This document shows, one piece after another, positions 22,652 through 32,700 of a DNA stretch of 33,780 nt. A program made the translations under genes and the position numbers. The first letter of the stretch is position 1. Each line of letters starts with the position of its first letter. Source of the DNA: a virus; IMG/VR virus record IMGVR_UViG_3300030098_004662, positions 1-33,780 of that record; one strand, given 5' to 3'. A model generated the notes under the pieces. It saw only the letters and a list, made by a program, of their open reading frames with translations, did not search any database and had not been told where the DNA came from.

Positions 22652-24940
22652 ATGCCAAAAATACCTACATTAGAAAGACAATCCCCTGGAGCTAGACCTA
22701 TTTTAATGGACGTAGACCGAGGGGGGTCCGGTCGGGCGGCAAGAGCCGAGGGAGATGTTGCGCAAGCACTTGGTAAAACAGTTGTTAAGATTGCGGAGTT
22801 ATTTGGTAAAGAAGATCAAGATGCTAAGAAAAATAGAATTAATTCTGCTACAAATGCAGGGTATACTCACATTCAAAACATTGCTTATGAAACACAGACT
22901 AGGGAAAGTAGTGGGAGAGGGACTTATCAATACTATGATAAAGGAACTTCTGATGAGAGCATAAATAAAATTTTAGACGAACATACATTTCAGGACGACG
23001 ACGAAAGGAAGGAAGCTTTTAATAGTATAGTTGCCGTAAGGAATAGTGTTCGTGGCAAAACGATTATGCCTTTGGCTGTTCAAAACGCGATTATTCTTAG
23101 AACAAATCAAATGGAAAAAAAGGCAAATGCCTTAACAGAAAAGATTCCTGAGTTTGGGATATATGCTAATCCTTTGTATTTACCTAAGCTTGAAAACGGG
23201 GAATATAAAATCCCTAATTTATCTGACCAGTTACAGAAAATTATTGATTTTGGTAGGGGTGCTCCTGACGGGAAGGGTGGATTTAAACCTAACTATCTTA
23301 CTGAGCTTGAATTTCAAGAGTCTAAAGATCAGCCGTTTTTTTCTTTTTTAGATTTTGATAAGGTAGAGGAAAAAGGCAAAGTTAGGTATAAAGTTTCTTT
23401 TAGTGGTGACTATGCCAACATGACTCCCCAACAAATGGATAGGATGAAACGTGCTCTTAGCCACAAAATTTTAGATAAGTTATATAATCATGCGGAAAGT
23501 TTTATTAGTCAGGCAGAAACTCAGGAAGAATTAGAGAAGTTCGATAAAAAAGTTAAGATCCCAGGGATCGATGAGGAAACAAACCAACAGGCATGGCAAG
23601 AAGTTAAGATAAAAAATCCTATTACAAATAAAACCGAAACCTTGACGACTATAGGTTATTTGGAGCAATTACTTTCCGCAAACAGAAAACAACTTGAAGT
23701 AAAAATTAAAGGCGAAAAAACTATATATGATAATTTAAGCACTAAAATATTTGCCTTGCGTGAGAAATATAATAGCCGAATGGATAAGATCCTTAAAGGA
23801 AAACCAGGGGAAAAATTAAAACGGGCCAACACTTTTTATGGTGAGTTGTTTCAAAAGCAGGATCGGCTAGAAGCCTTGGATGCGCAGATTAAAACAAAGG
23901 GCCGTGCTGCTGGGTTTGAAACAACAAGAGATGATAAAGGCGCAACAATAGATGAGTTAAGTAAATGGCGTAAAGAAGCATTGACAATAAAAAACGAAAT
24001 ACACGGTATGGTTAGAAATTTTAACGGGAAACATTCGGATGTGGTAAATTTTCGTACAGCAGAAGGCGTGTACACTGCATTTAAAAAAACCTATGCGGAT
24101 AAATATGTAAATATTCTTATGCGTGAAGTAGATGATTTGTATGAGACATTTGGAGGCAACGTAAAACCAAATGAGTTACAGCGATTCGATCGAAAGTTTA
24201 ACGAATACGTGTCCTCGTTACCAATAGCGCATAGGAAATCAATTGTAGCTTACAAAAGAACAATGGAAAAGGGGAACTTGCCTCCTGGTTATAGGACTAA
24301 AGCGACCGCAGCTTTAGAACATTTATGGACTAATAGATTTAGGCGACCCCTAAAAGTTCTTCGTGATGAAGCAGGACCGGATGTTGTGTTGTTTGGTAAG
24401 ATGAAAATGGAATTTTGGAGAGTTGCTAAAGAAGGGGTTAAGAAAAATAATGCTTGGGTGGTTAGACCTAATTACCAATCAGAACCTCAAGACGTAATGA
24501 AACATTTAAAAACTACGATATCAAATAGAGAAGGGGACACCCCAAGTTATATAGATAAAGAATTACAAAACGAACAGGAATTAGCTGTAATTAAAGTAAA
24601 GAACAGATACCCTGAATTAATTAAAAAAGATGGGTTTCCTGGGTTATATGAAGCTTTGCAAGCTTATGATAGCAATGATCCACGAGAGTTTAAAAAAGCA
24701 TCTAGGAAACTCCGATCAAATATTATGGCTTTTCGAAGATTGTATCCGCCTAAAGGTCAGAAACAGCAGCTTAGATATCGGGGCGAAATAAAGTACGATC
24801 AAAAATTTCTAGGTAGAATGAGAAAAATGAATCGAAAAAGAAAACAGTTCGGGACTTTTAATTGGAAAGTATTTGTTGAATCTGTAAACAATATGATGAT
24901 AGGTATTACTGTTCTTGGTAAAGCTCAAGCAAGGGATTAA
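22652..24940 (+). CDS. Internal virion protein, T7 gp15-like
   Basis: 762 residues against 747 in T7 gp15, in the matching position. The N terminus (ERQSPGARPILMDVDRGG, then ARAEGDVAQALGKTVVKIAE) resembles ejection proteins, with a short Arg/Gly segment before a helical start. The rest is charged and helical, without membrane segments, and includes several predicted long helices (for example 330-470) as expected for the tubular periplasmic part of the ejectosome. The C terminus is strongly basic (LGRMRKMNRKRKQFG), which would suit contact with packaged DNA. Overall sequence identity to T7 is not evident. The call rests on order, size and composition. Confidence 0.78.
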   Translation: MPKIPTLERQSPGARPILMDVDRGGSGRAARAEGDVAQALGKTVVKIAELFGKEDQDAKKNRINSATNAGYTHIQNIAYETQTRESSGRGTYQYYDKGTSDESINKILDEHTFQDDDERKEAFNSIVAVRNSVRGKTIMPLAVQNAIILRTNQMEKKANALTEKIPEFGIYANPLYLPKLENGEYKIPNLSDQLQKIIDFGRGAPDGKGGFKPNYLTELEFQESKDQPFFSFLDFDKVEEKGKVRYKVSFSGDYANMTPQQMDRMKRALSHKILDKLYNHAESFISQAETQEELEKFDKKVKIPGIDEETNQQAWQEVKIKNPITNKTETLTTIGYLEQLLSANRKQLEVKIKGEKTIYDNLSTKIFALREKYNSRMDKILKGKPGEKLKRANTFYGELFQKQDRLEALDAQIKTKGRAAGFETTRDDKGATIDELSKWRKEALTIKNEIHGMVRNFNGKHSDVVNFRTAEGVYTAFKKTYADKYVNILMREVDDLYETFGGNVKPNELQRFDRKFNEYVSSLPIAHRKSIVAYKRTMEKGNLPPGYRTKATAALEHLWTNRFRRPLKVLRDEAGPDVVLFGKMKMEFWRVAKEGVKKNNAWVVRPNYQSEPQDVMKHLKTTISNREGDTPSYIDKELQNEQELAVIKVKNRYPELIKKDGFPGLYEALQAYDSNDPREFKKASRKLRSNIMAFRRLYPPKGQKQQLRYRGEIKYDQKFLGRMRKMNRKRKQFGTFNWKVFVESVNNMMIGITVLGKAQARD

Positions 24941-24942
24941 TT

Positions 24943-27900
24943 ATGGTTATGGAAGTGGACACAATACCTTTTAGACCTACAGAAGAGGAAGAAAGAGAAG
25001 AACCTTTTTTTCTTTTTGGTCAAGAAGCTATTGATGATGACGAAGAACAACAAATAGAAATCCCGTATAGATCAGAAACCCCTATTACTCCTGCCCAAGA
25101 AAAATTGGATGACAATGCACTAATGAGATATATCGGGGACATAGATCCAATAGAATTTGACGAGCAAGATAGAAACGAGTTGTCTTCTCGAACTAAGCAA
25201 GCATTGCAATGGATTGAAAAAGGTCTTGGTGAAAGAGGTACAAAGCTTTCAGGTGTAATAAAAAACGCCTTACACAATGTTCCTCATGAAGATTTTGAAA
25301 CTATGGAGACTATGCTGGAGTCAGCATATAACATAACAGAATTTTTCCAAGAGCTTCCTGAATCGACAGCTGACGTAGCTTTTAGAATTGGTGATGATCT
25401 TGTCAATGCTTACAGTGCGGTTGTATTTCATGCTTCTGGTTTGGGGTTTATGTATGAAGAACAGTCTAACCTTGACGATTTAATTCCTGATTCAGAAAAC
25501 CCTATTACTAAAATTTATAAAGAGATGGGGGAGTGGTACGGTAATTACGTATTAGCAGGGAAAGTTTTTGGTGCCAGTGACAAGTTAATTAATTTAAAAG
25601 ACCTTGCGATTCTTTCGCCAATAGCAACCTATTTGTCTACTGATGCATCTGAAGAAGATATGTTTAGTATGTATAATGCCCACCCAGTTTTAGGGAAATA
25701 TGCTACTGAATGGAGAGAATTAGGTGCTGATGGGGGTGGGGTAATTAGCCCTGCGGTTGTTCGAAAATTTAAACAGACAATGGTCGAAGAACTTTTAGGC
25801 TTAGGATTGCTTGCAGGTGGAGGTCTTGCGTTTAAGACTGGCGCGGTTGCAACAGGAGCAGCTAAAAAGAATGTTGAGAAGCTCGTCGATTTTACTGTAG
25901 AAAGATTTAAAATTATGGACGCAAAGGCGATGTTGGATGACATCAAATATAAAGCGCACCAAATGCAGGATGCTGACAATCAATTAGCTTATGCCCTTGA
26001 TGAGGAAGGGGCGTTATTTGCTGGCCATGAAAAAAGAGTTCAATTAATAAGCACAGGCAATTTTGAATTAGCTGATGATTTCCCCCAATTAGAAGTTGGC
26101 AAGGGAATAGATGATCCTATCGAACAACAAGCAGCAAAAGATATTTTAGATAATCCAGAAAATGGACAGCTTAGAGAAGCGGTTGGCAAATTAAATAATC
26201 CTGAAGCAACTAATAAAGACCAACTTCGACAAGAAATGGCAGACGCAATTAATTCTCTTGATCTTATGGTAGCTCCTGGATTAAAGACAGATCCTAAATC
26301 TTTTAATGTCCAACCAGTACCCCAAAAATTTGTGGAAGATACTATCAATTATGAGACTTATCTTCAGATGAGAAGGAATATAATTGAACAAGGGGTTAAA
26401 AAAAGCGAGTTCCATTTAAAGCCTAAAGGAAAAAGTGACCCTGCTAAACCTGAACCAGATCATGAAAATGTAACTTTTTCCGATAAACCTTTGCAGCGGT
26501 ACGAATCTAAGCGAACAGATAATTACATGACTGTTACCAATAAAGGGCTTATTGTAAAAGCTAGGGAATTTAGGGATGTAAAAGATTTTAAAAAAGCTGT
26601 TAGTGAAGGAACTTTTTCTCCAATTATTGATAGTCAATACAGCACTATCTTTGAAAAGAGTGTGGAGAATGAGCGGAGAGGTAGAGTTAGTTTAGATGTA
26701 GTCAGGCATTTTGCAGACACTATCGGTTTGAATAAAGACGAAGTATTTAAATTACTAAGAGATCGTCCTCAAGGTCAAGCTCTTACTAACGAAGAAGTTT
26801 TTGTTTCGGAAAGAATTATTGTTGGCCACATAAAAGATTTAGACCAGCAAATAAAATCTCTAATGAAACGTGATCCTGAAACAGGGATGCAGAGTGCGCG
26901 GATTGCTGATGCAGAAATCTTAGAAGTTATGGATCAGATTGATGACTTGTACGAAAATATTATCCCTAGTTTTTTGGCAGGAGTAAGCGAGTCTGCCCGT
27001 GCTATGCGAACTTTTGCTTTAGTTAAAGGCCCTCAAATGAGGAGAAACGCGCGCCATATGTCTATGCGGTTGCAAGCGTTGGGTGGGTCTGAAAGTGCTA
27101 GGACGAGGTTGGCTGTATTTAGCCAATTAGTTGATAATGGCGATCTTGCTGTTGCCCATAAAGTTGCAAGGAATGGGTATGGGAATCTTTTAGACAGGTT
27201 GTTTAATGTTGGCATCCAACTTAGAGCAAACAATTTAGTTTCTTCAACGTATTCTTTAAGTAAAAACTTTCTTTCTGGTGTAGCCATGACGGCTAAATAT
27301 GTTACTGACCAAGCTGTAGAACCGTTAATAACTTTATTTAGTAAAAATAATTATGAGCTTCCTCCAGGGGCAGCGTTTGGGAGAGCTTCACTTTATGATT
27401 ATGTTGGGCTTATTAAAGGGTTTACTCACGCAATGTCTGAAGCTACTTCGATGTTTGGGACTCATGCGAAACATTTGTTTAATATTAAAGAAGGGCCTAA
27501 ATCTTTCTTTGATCCTCAATTTACTAGGCTTGGTCCTGAATCAACGATGTTTAATCGGATGTCTCCAGATAGGGTGGCAGAAAAAAACGTAAGTAAGTCA
27601 TTTCAACAAAACGCTAATACAGGCATGGCTGAAAACATGGTCCGGTTTATTGAGCTTATGGCGGAAGTTGCTTCAATAAAGTATGCAGGGTTTAAAGCTC
27701 AGATGATGAACGACGAAGTATTTAAAACTTTTGTAAGTACGTTACATTACCACTTGCTTGCAGGAAGAGAAGCCGGAAGAAGAGTGGGGTTTAATAAAAA
27801 AATAAAAAATCCACAAGCTTTAGATTGGGCAGCCGAATACAAAAACATTTTAGATAATCCTGATTCAGACGCAGCCGTAGAAATGATGCGTGAATCTATG

Positions 27901-29748
27901 AACAGGGGGAGAGAGGTTACATTTACTCTCCCTATTATTGCGGAAACTGCGCCTACATTACACAAGTTATATACTGCACTTATTCGAAGTGAAGGATCTC
28001 CAGCTTTAAGAAAACTTCAGACATTAATTATTCCCTTTGCTACCCCTTCTTTTAATATGGCAAGGGCTGCGGTTTCTTCAAATTTATTTACTGGTAGGAT
28101 TTGGAGGGTAGCTAACAGCAAAGGATTATGGCCAGAAAGCAAGTTAATTCTAGATCAGAATACAACTGACCATATGTTAGCTCAAGAAATTTCAGGAAGC
28201 TTTTGGATAGGGTCATTAATATATTGGGCTGGTGGTAACAAGTTAGTCACTGGTTCTCCTGAAGATGATCCGGCTCAAGAAAAATTAAGGCGTGAAGCTG
28301 GACTTTTACAACCTCATGAAAGCTTGGGGATTGCTCAAAAAGAGGACGGGGTTGTTAAATGGTATGATATAAGCCAAGTAGATATGATTGGAAGGCAAAT
28401 TATTTTGGCTAAAAATCTAAGCAACGCTTTTCAAAGGATGACTTACGATGAAGTAAGCCAGTCAATGACTTATTTGGCTAAAGCTATAGGTCGGTATGTT
28501 ACCCCCGAACTTTTCTTTGATATGTTTTCAGCAGGGAAAGCAATTACAGAGGCGATTAGTGCAGAACTTCCAGGCAATAATCCTAAAGGTGAAGGCAACC
28601 AAAAATTAAAAAAATGGCTTGCAGGTGCGATGGCTCAAACATCAGTACCTTTTTATAGTTTTTGGAAAGAGCAACGGAAAGCAAATAATTTAGACGTATT
28701 GCAGATGGGTGGTGGGGCTAAAGTTGAGAACATAGAAGAGTATCAGTACCATCAAAAATATTCAGATGATGATTTACCGGAAATCTCACAAATTGAAAAA
28801 GGCGTGGGCATTATGGAAATGTTTGCTAACCAATTAAATGAGGTGCTTGGCAAACCAGAGGAAGTTCCTTCTAAACCCAACATATTTGGGGACGCGATTC
28901 TAATGCCCTATCATTCTGCCGCTTTAGAAATTACTTTTGAGATGCCCGATATTGTTTCTGCTTTGTTAGAAGGTCTTGAAATAAGTGCAAGCCGAATAAA
29001 CATGGGTAAATTTGTTCCTGCTATTGAGGGAGACATTACCAATATATGGAAGACAGGACAGTATAGAGTTGGATATGACGAACAATGGCTAGGAGAAGGT
29101 GGTCTTGGTAGTGCAGTTATGGATGTTGATCGTAGAGTTGATTTAGATACTCTTGCTGAAAATATTGTCAAAACAACTGAACGATTGCACCCTAAACTTA
29201 TTAATAAAAATAATCGTACCAAAAAAATAATGCAGGCGCGTGTGTATTTGGAATTAGAAGCTTTAAGGGCTGCGGATACTAGGCTTACGGGGGAAGCTTC
29301 TACAATTAGTTCGTTAACAATTTCAGATAGGCTGCCTATTAGAGGGTTTGAATATGCCAACGAAAGGGACACTATTACTTTGCACCCCAGAGATTATGCG
29401 GAACTAGTTAAAACAATGAATAGACCAGGATTAACTTTTAATACATTTTCTGATGAACTAATAGAAGCTATAGGCCGCAACGATTTTAATGTTTATGCAG
29501 AAAAAGGTACGTATTTAAATGCATTACACGATATGATTACTTCTGATTATTATGGGTCTTTAGGATTTGAGAGAAATCTTAGTCCTAAAACTTTATTTGA
29601 AAGGTTGCGGAAAGTTCAACGTGATTATTTAAAAATGGGAAGGGAAGCGTTTGTTAGAGATAAAGCAGATATTTTTAATGAGATGCAAGAGACTTTAGAT
29701 TTGGAAAGAGTATATGAGAACACTGAAGTGAATAGGAACATGAGGTAG
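24943..29748 (+). CDS. Large internal virion (ejection) protein, T7 gp16-like position
   Basis: This is the largest complete gene, 1601 residues (T7 gp16 has 1318). The N terminus is very acidic (EEEEREEPFF and DDDEEQQ). A hydrophobic Gly/Ala-rich stretch at about 282-306 (LLGLGLLAGGGLAFKTGAVA) could cross a membrane, and another weakly hydrophobic part lies near SFWIGSLIYWAGG. I do not see the E-S...GxxQ pattern of a lytic transglycosylase that T7 gp16 carries at its N terminus. The rest is long-helical. It should form the inner-membrane end of the DNA ejection channel. ATG 24943 is followed by a second ATG at 24949. Either may serve. Confidence 0.78.
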   Translation: MVMEVDTIPFRPTEEEEREEPFFLFGQEAIDDDEEQQIEIPYRSETPITPAQEKLDDNALMRYIGDIDPIEFDEQDRNELSSRTKQALQWIEKGLGERGTKLSGVIKNALHNVPHEDFETMETMLESAYNITEFFQELPESTADVAFRIGDDLVNAYSAVVFHASGLGFMYEEQSNLDDLIPDSENPITKIYKEMGEWYGNYVLAGKVFGASDKLINLKDLAILSPIATYLSTDASEEDMFSMYNAHPVLGKYATEWRELGADGGGVISPAVVRKFKQTMVEELLGLGLLAGGGLAFKTGAVATGAAKKNVEKLVDFTVERFKIMDAKAMLDDIKYKAHQMQDADNQLAYALDEEGALFAGHEKRVQLISTGNFELADDFPQLEVGKGIDDPIEQQAAKDILDNPENGQLREAVGKLNNPEATNKDQLRQEMADAINSLDLMVAPGLKTDPKSFNVQPVPQKFVEDTINYETYLQMRRNIIEQGVKKSEFHLKPKGKSDPAKPEPDHENVTFSDKPLQRYESKRTDNYMTVTNKGLIVKAREFRDVKDFKKAVSEGTFSPIIDSQYSTIFEKSVENERRGRVSLDVVRHFADTIGLNKDEVFKLLRDRPQGQALTNEEVFVSERIIVGHIKDLDQQIKSLMKRDPETGMQSARIADAEILEVMDQIDDLYENIIPSFLAGVSESARAMRTFALVKGPQMRRNARHMSMRLQALGGSESARTRLAVFSQLVDNGDLAVAHKVARNGYGNLLDRLFNVGIQLRANNLVSSTYSLSKNFLSGVAMTAKYVTDQAVEPLITLFSKNNYELPPGAAFGRASLYDYVGLIKGFTHAMSEATSMFGTHAKHLFNIKEGPKSFFDPQFTRLGPESTMFNRMSPDRVAEKNVSKSFQQNANTGMAENMVRFIELMAEVASIKYAGFKAQMMNDEVFKTFVSTLHYHLLAGREAGRRVGFNKKIKNPQALDWAAEYKNILDNPDSDAAVEMMRESMNRGREVTFTLPIIAETAPTLHKLYTALIRSEGSPALRKLQTLIIPFATPSFNMARAAVSSNLFTGRIWRVANSKGLWPESKLILDQNTTDHMLAQEISGSFWIGSLIYWAGGNKLVTGSPEDDPAQEKLRREAGLLQPHESLGIAQKEDGVVKWYDISQVDMIGRQIILAKNLSNAFQRMTYDEVSQSMTYLAKAIGRYVTPELFFDMFSAGKAITEAISAELPGNNPKGEGNQKLKKWLAGAMAQTSVPFYSFWKEQRKANNLDVLQMGGGAKVENIEEYQYHQKYSDDDLPEISQIEKGVGIMEMFANQLNEVLGKPEEVPSKPNIFGDAILMPYHSAALEITFEMPDIVSALLEGLEISASRINMGKFVPAIEGDITNIWKTGQYRVGYDEQWLGEGGLGSAVMDVDRRVDLDTLAENIVKTTERLHPKLINKNNRTKKIMQARVYLELEALRAADTRLTGEASTISSLTISDRLPIRGFEYANERDTITLHPRDYAELVKTMNRPGLTFNTFSDELIEAIGRNDFNVYAEKGTYLNALHDMITSDYYGSLGFERNLSPKTLFERLRKVQRDYLKMGREAFVRDKADIFNEMQETLDLERVYENTEVNRNMR

Positions 29749-29751
29749 AAT

Positions 29752-32700
29752 ATGACGATATCATCAGACGTAGTTAAAAACACTTATGCAGGTAATGGCG
29801 CGACTAAAGATTTTGCCATTACGTTTACTTATTTTGATAACTCTGAACTCCTGGTGTATCTAAGAACAGATTCTACTGGAGCTGAAGTGTTAAAAACTCT
29901 CACTACCCATTATACGATTAGTGGTAGTCCAGGTAGCTCCCCAATTATTTCAATGGGTACTGCTCCTGCAAGTGGTGAGACTCTCCTTATAAAAAGAAAT
30001 GTACCGTTTACCCAGCTAACAGATTATACCGCTGGGGATGCGTTTCCTGCTGAAAGCCATGAAGCTGCTTTGGATAAATTAGCGGCATTATGCCAGCAAC
30101 TCAAGGAAACTTTGAGTCGAACATGGACGTTCCCTAATACTTATACAACCTTGAGTGATGTCCAGATGCCTGTCCCTGCTAATGATGGGATTATTAAGTG
30201 GAATGCAGATGCCACAGCTTTGGTAATGGACACTGACCTTGTTAACTCCACCTATAAATTGTATGCAACCAATACTTCAGATACTACGGCAGGGTTTTTA
30301 AACGACAAACTATCAGTTGGCACTGGTCTTTCTAAATCAGCTTCTACAACTGGCAACCAACAAGTCACTTTATCTGTAGATCTTAAGGATGAGGATGATA
30401 TGTCATCCGATTCTGCAAGTCACGCAGCCTCTCAACAATCTATTAAAGCTTACGTTGATGCGGTTACAGCTTCACTTGATGCCCAGGATTTAGATGTTAC
30501 TAGTGATAGCGGCACTATTGACGTTGATATAAGTAGTGAAACCCTGACCATTGCAGGTGGAGAAGGGATAGATACTTCTGCTACAGGCACGACTGTCACT
30601 ATTGCAGCAGAGGATGCCACTGATTCTAATAAAGGTGTGGCAAGTTTTAGCACAGATAATTTTGCTGTATCCAGTGGGGCAGTCACTATTAAAACTGGTG
30701 GTGTTGATAACGATGAACTTGCAGGAAGTATTGCTGCTTCCAAACTCGCTGGCAGTATCCCTGATTCTAAATTAAATACTATTTCAACAGCAGGTAAGGT
30801 TGATATTGGAGCACTAGAAATAGATGGTGCTACGGAAATGGGCGCAGCGATTGTCGATTCGGATTTACTTATTATTGATGACGGTGCTAATGGTACTGAA
30901 AAGAGTATGCTTGCTTCTAGGATCCCCACGTATGTTTTTAGTAAGACATCGGGAGATGTTTCGATTGGATCGGATGGAACAGCTGCCATTGGTTCAGGTG
31001 TTATTGTAGACGCTGATGTAAAATCAGACGCTGCGATTGCTCAGTCTAAACTTAATCTGAGTATTACTAATTCAGAAGTAAATGCTTCTGCTGCTATAGC
31101 GGATACAAAATTGGCCACAATATCTACTGCCAATAAAGTAGACATTGGGGCATTAGATATAGACGGTGCCACAGAATTGGGTGGGGCTATAGAAGACGCT
31201 GACAAACTTATTATAGATGATGGCGGCGGAGGCACCGAGAAAAGTTTGCTTGCATCAAGAATTCCTACCTATACTTTTAGCAAAGTTACAGGGGATGTTA
31301 CGATTGGTTCCGATGGAACTTCAGATGTTGGTGCAGGTGTGGCATTAGCAAATCCAAGTGTTACTGATTATATGGAGCTTGATCACCAAGGGTCAGATGC
31401 AGCGGCTCCTGGTGGCAATGATGTCAGGTTGTATGCAAAGAGTGGAAAAGTTTACACACGTAGTGCTACAGGCATCACGGAACTTGGAGCAGGCGGTGGT
31501 GTAGGAAGTATTGATACCCTCTTTACCATTCAAGCTAAAAGTGCTGATGCCGATAATTCGGGTGAAGGTAACGATGCGGTTTTTCTTGGTGGGGGAACCT
31601 TATCCAATGGTGATGTTACTAGGCACACTACTGCTGCGGATTTAATTGGTTCAGAAAAAGTATTTAAATACGATACAACTGGAAACTCTATTCGGAACTA
31701 TTGGTATCACGAAGAAACAATCAACTCTGGTTATGCCGGAAAGAACATGGTCCTCCAATTACAGTACTATACTCGTAACGGTGGGGATGGGGAAAGCTTT
31801 CGGTTCGTTGCCAGAGATGGGACTAAGCCTATTCTATCGGTAACGGCAGATGGCACTAACACTATTACAGGTACGGTAGATGCGAATTGTGGGACAGCGG
31901 CAGAAGTTGGCGATAGGATTATATTTAAAGATTCCAGCAATAATATTTATTATAGATACATTACAGCTATTGTAAAAAACTCTGGTACAGATGGGAAAAC
32001 CCTAAACGATAACATGACCTATACTTATTCGGGGTCAGACATTACTGCAACTGGAAAGGTTGTTACTGGGGTTATGACTGATGAGTTAGATTACCTACCT
32101 GCCAATGATACTACTGGTAACGAAGCAAAAACCTATAGAAAACAAATGTCTTTTTCTGCTAACTGTACCACCCTTCAGTTTGGTTTCCATTGCCTAGATA
32201 CTGACACTGATGTTGAACTCTACTACGATGACATCGCTTTATCTGCCAACCAATTTTTGCAGACTAGTAGTCAGGGGATGAGTGAGTGTTATATCCAAAA
32301 CGATATAGCAAATTTTTGGGATGGGACTGGAACCCAATATACTTTTGATGCTTCTCTGTTAGATCCACAAAATTCAGCTACCCCGACTTTGGCTAATAGT
32401 AAGCTTGTAACTGTAGCAGATCAATCATCTGGGGGGACGACTAGAACGGTTATAAAAGCTAAACAAAACATTATTTTAGATGTAAGCGCGTTTAGTGAAC
32501 TTACTGCTGATTATGTTTTTGGTATTTATGACTCCTCAGATTCGCGAATTCTAGGGAATCAGCACAACTCTAGTGGGGCTATGAATATTGCATCTATAAA
32601 CATAGCTTTAGATAAAGATGATTACATCTATTTTGCAGTAGAAGCTCATACACGAGATGGGGGGATGGTAATCACTGCTACCCCTCAAGTGAACGATGTG

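Noticed and set aside
28911-29372. A leftward frame of 153 codons within the large internal protein gene
   Set aside because: It is antisense to a well supported 1601-codon gene, has no ribosome binding site, and has a serine/leucine-rich shadow composition.
30450-30989. A leftward frame of 179 codons within the fibre gene
   Set aside because: It is the mirror of the Ser/Thr/Asp-rich repetitive fibre coding strand, giving a low-complexity Ser/Pro/Ala/Val product. The rightward frame is clearly the gene.
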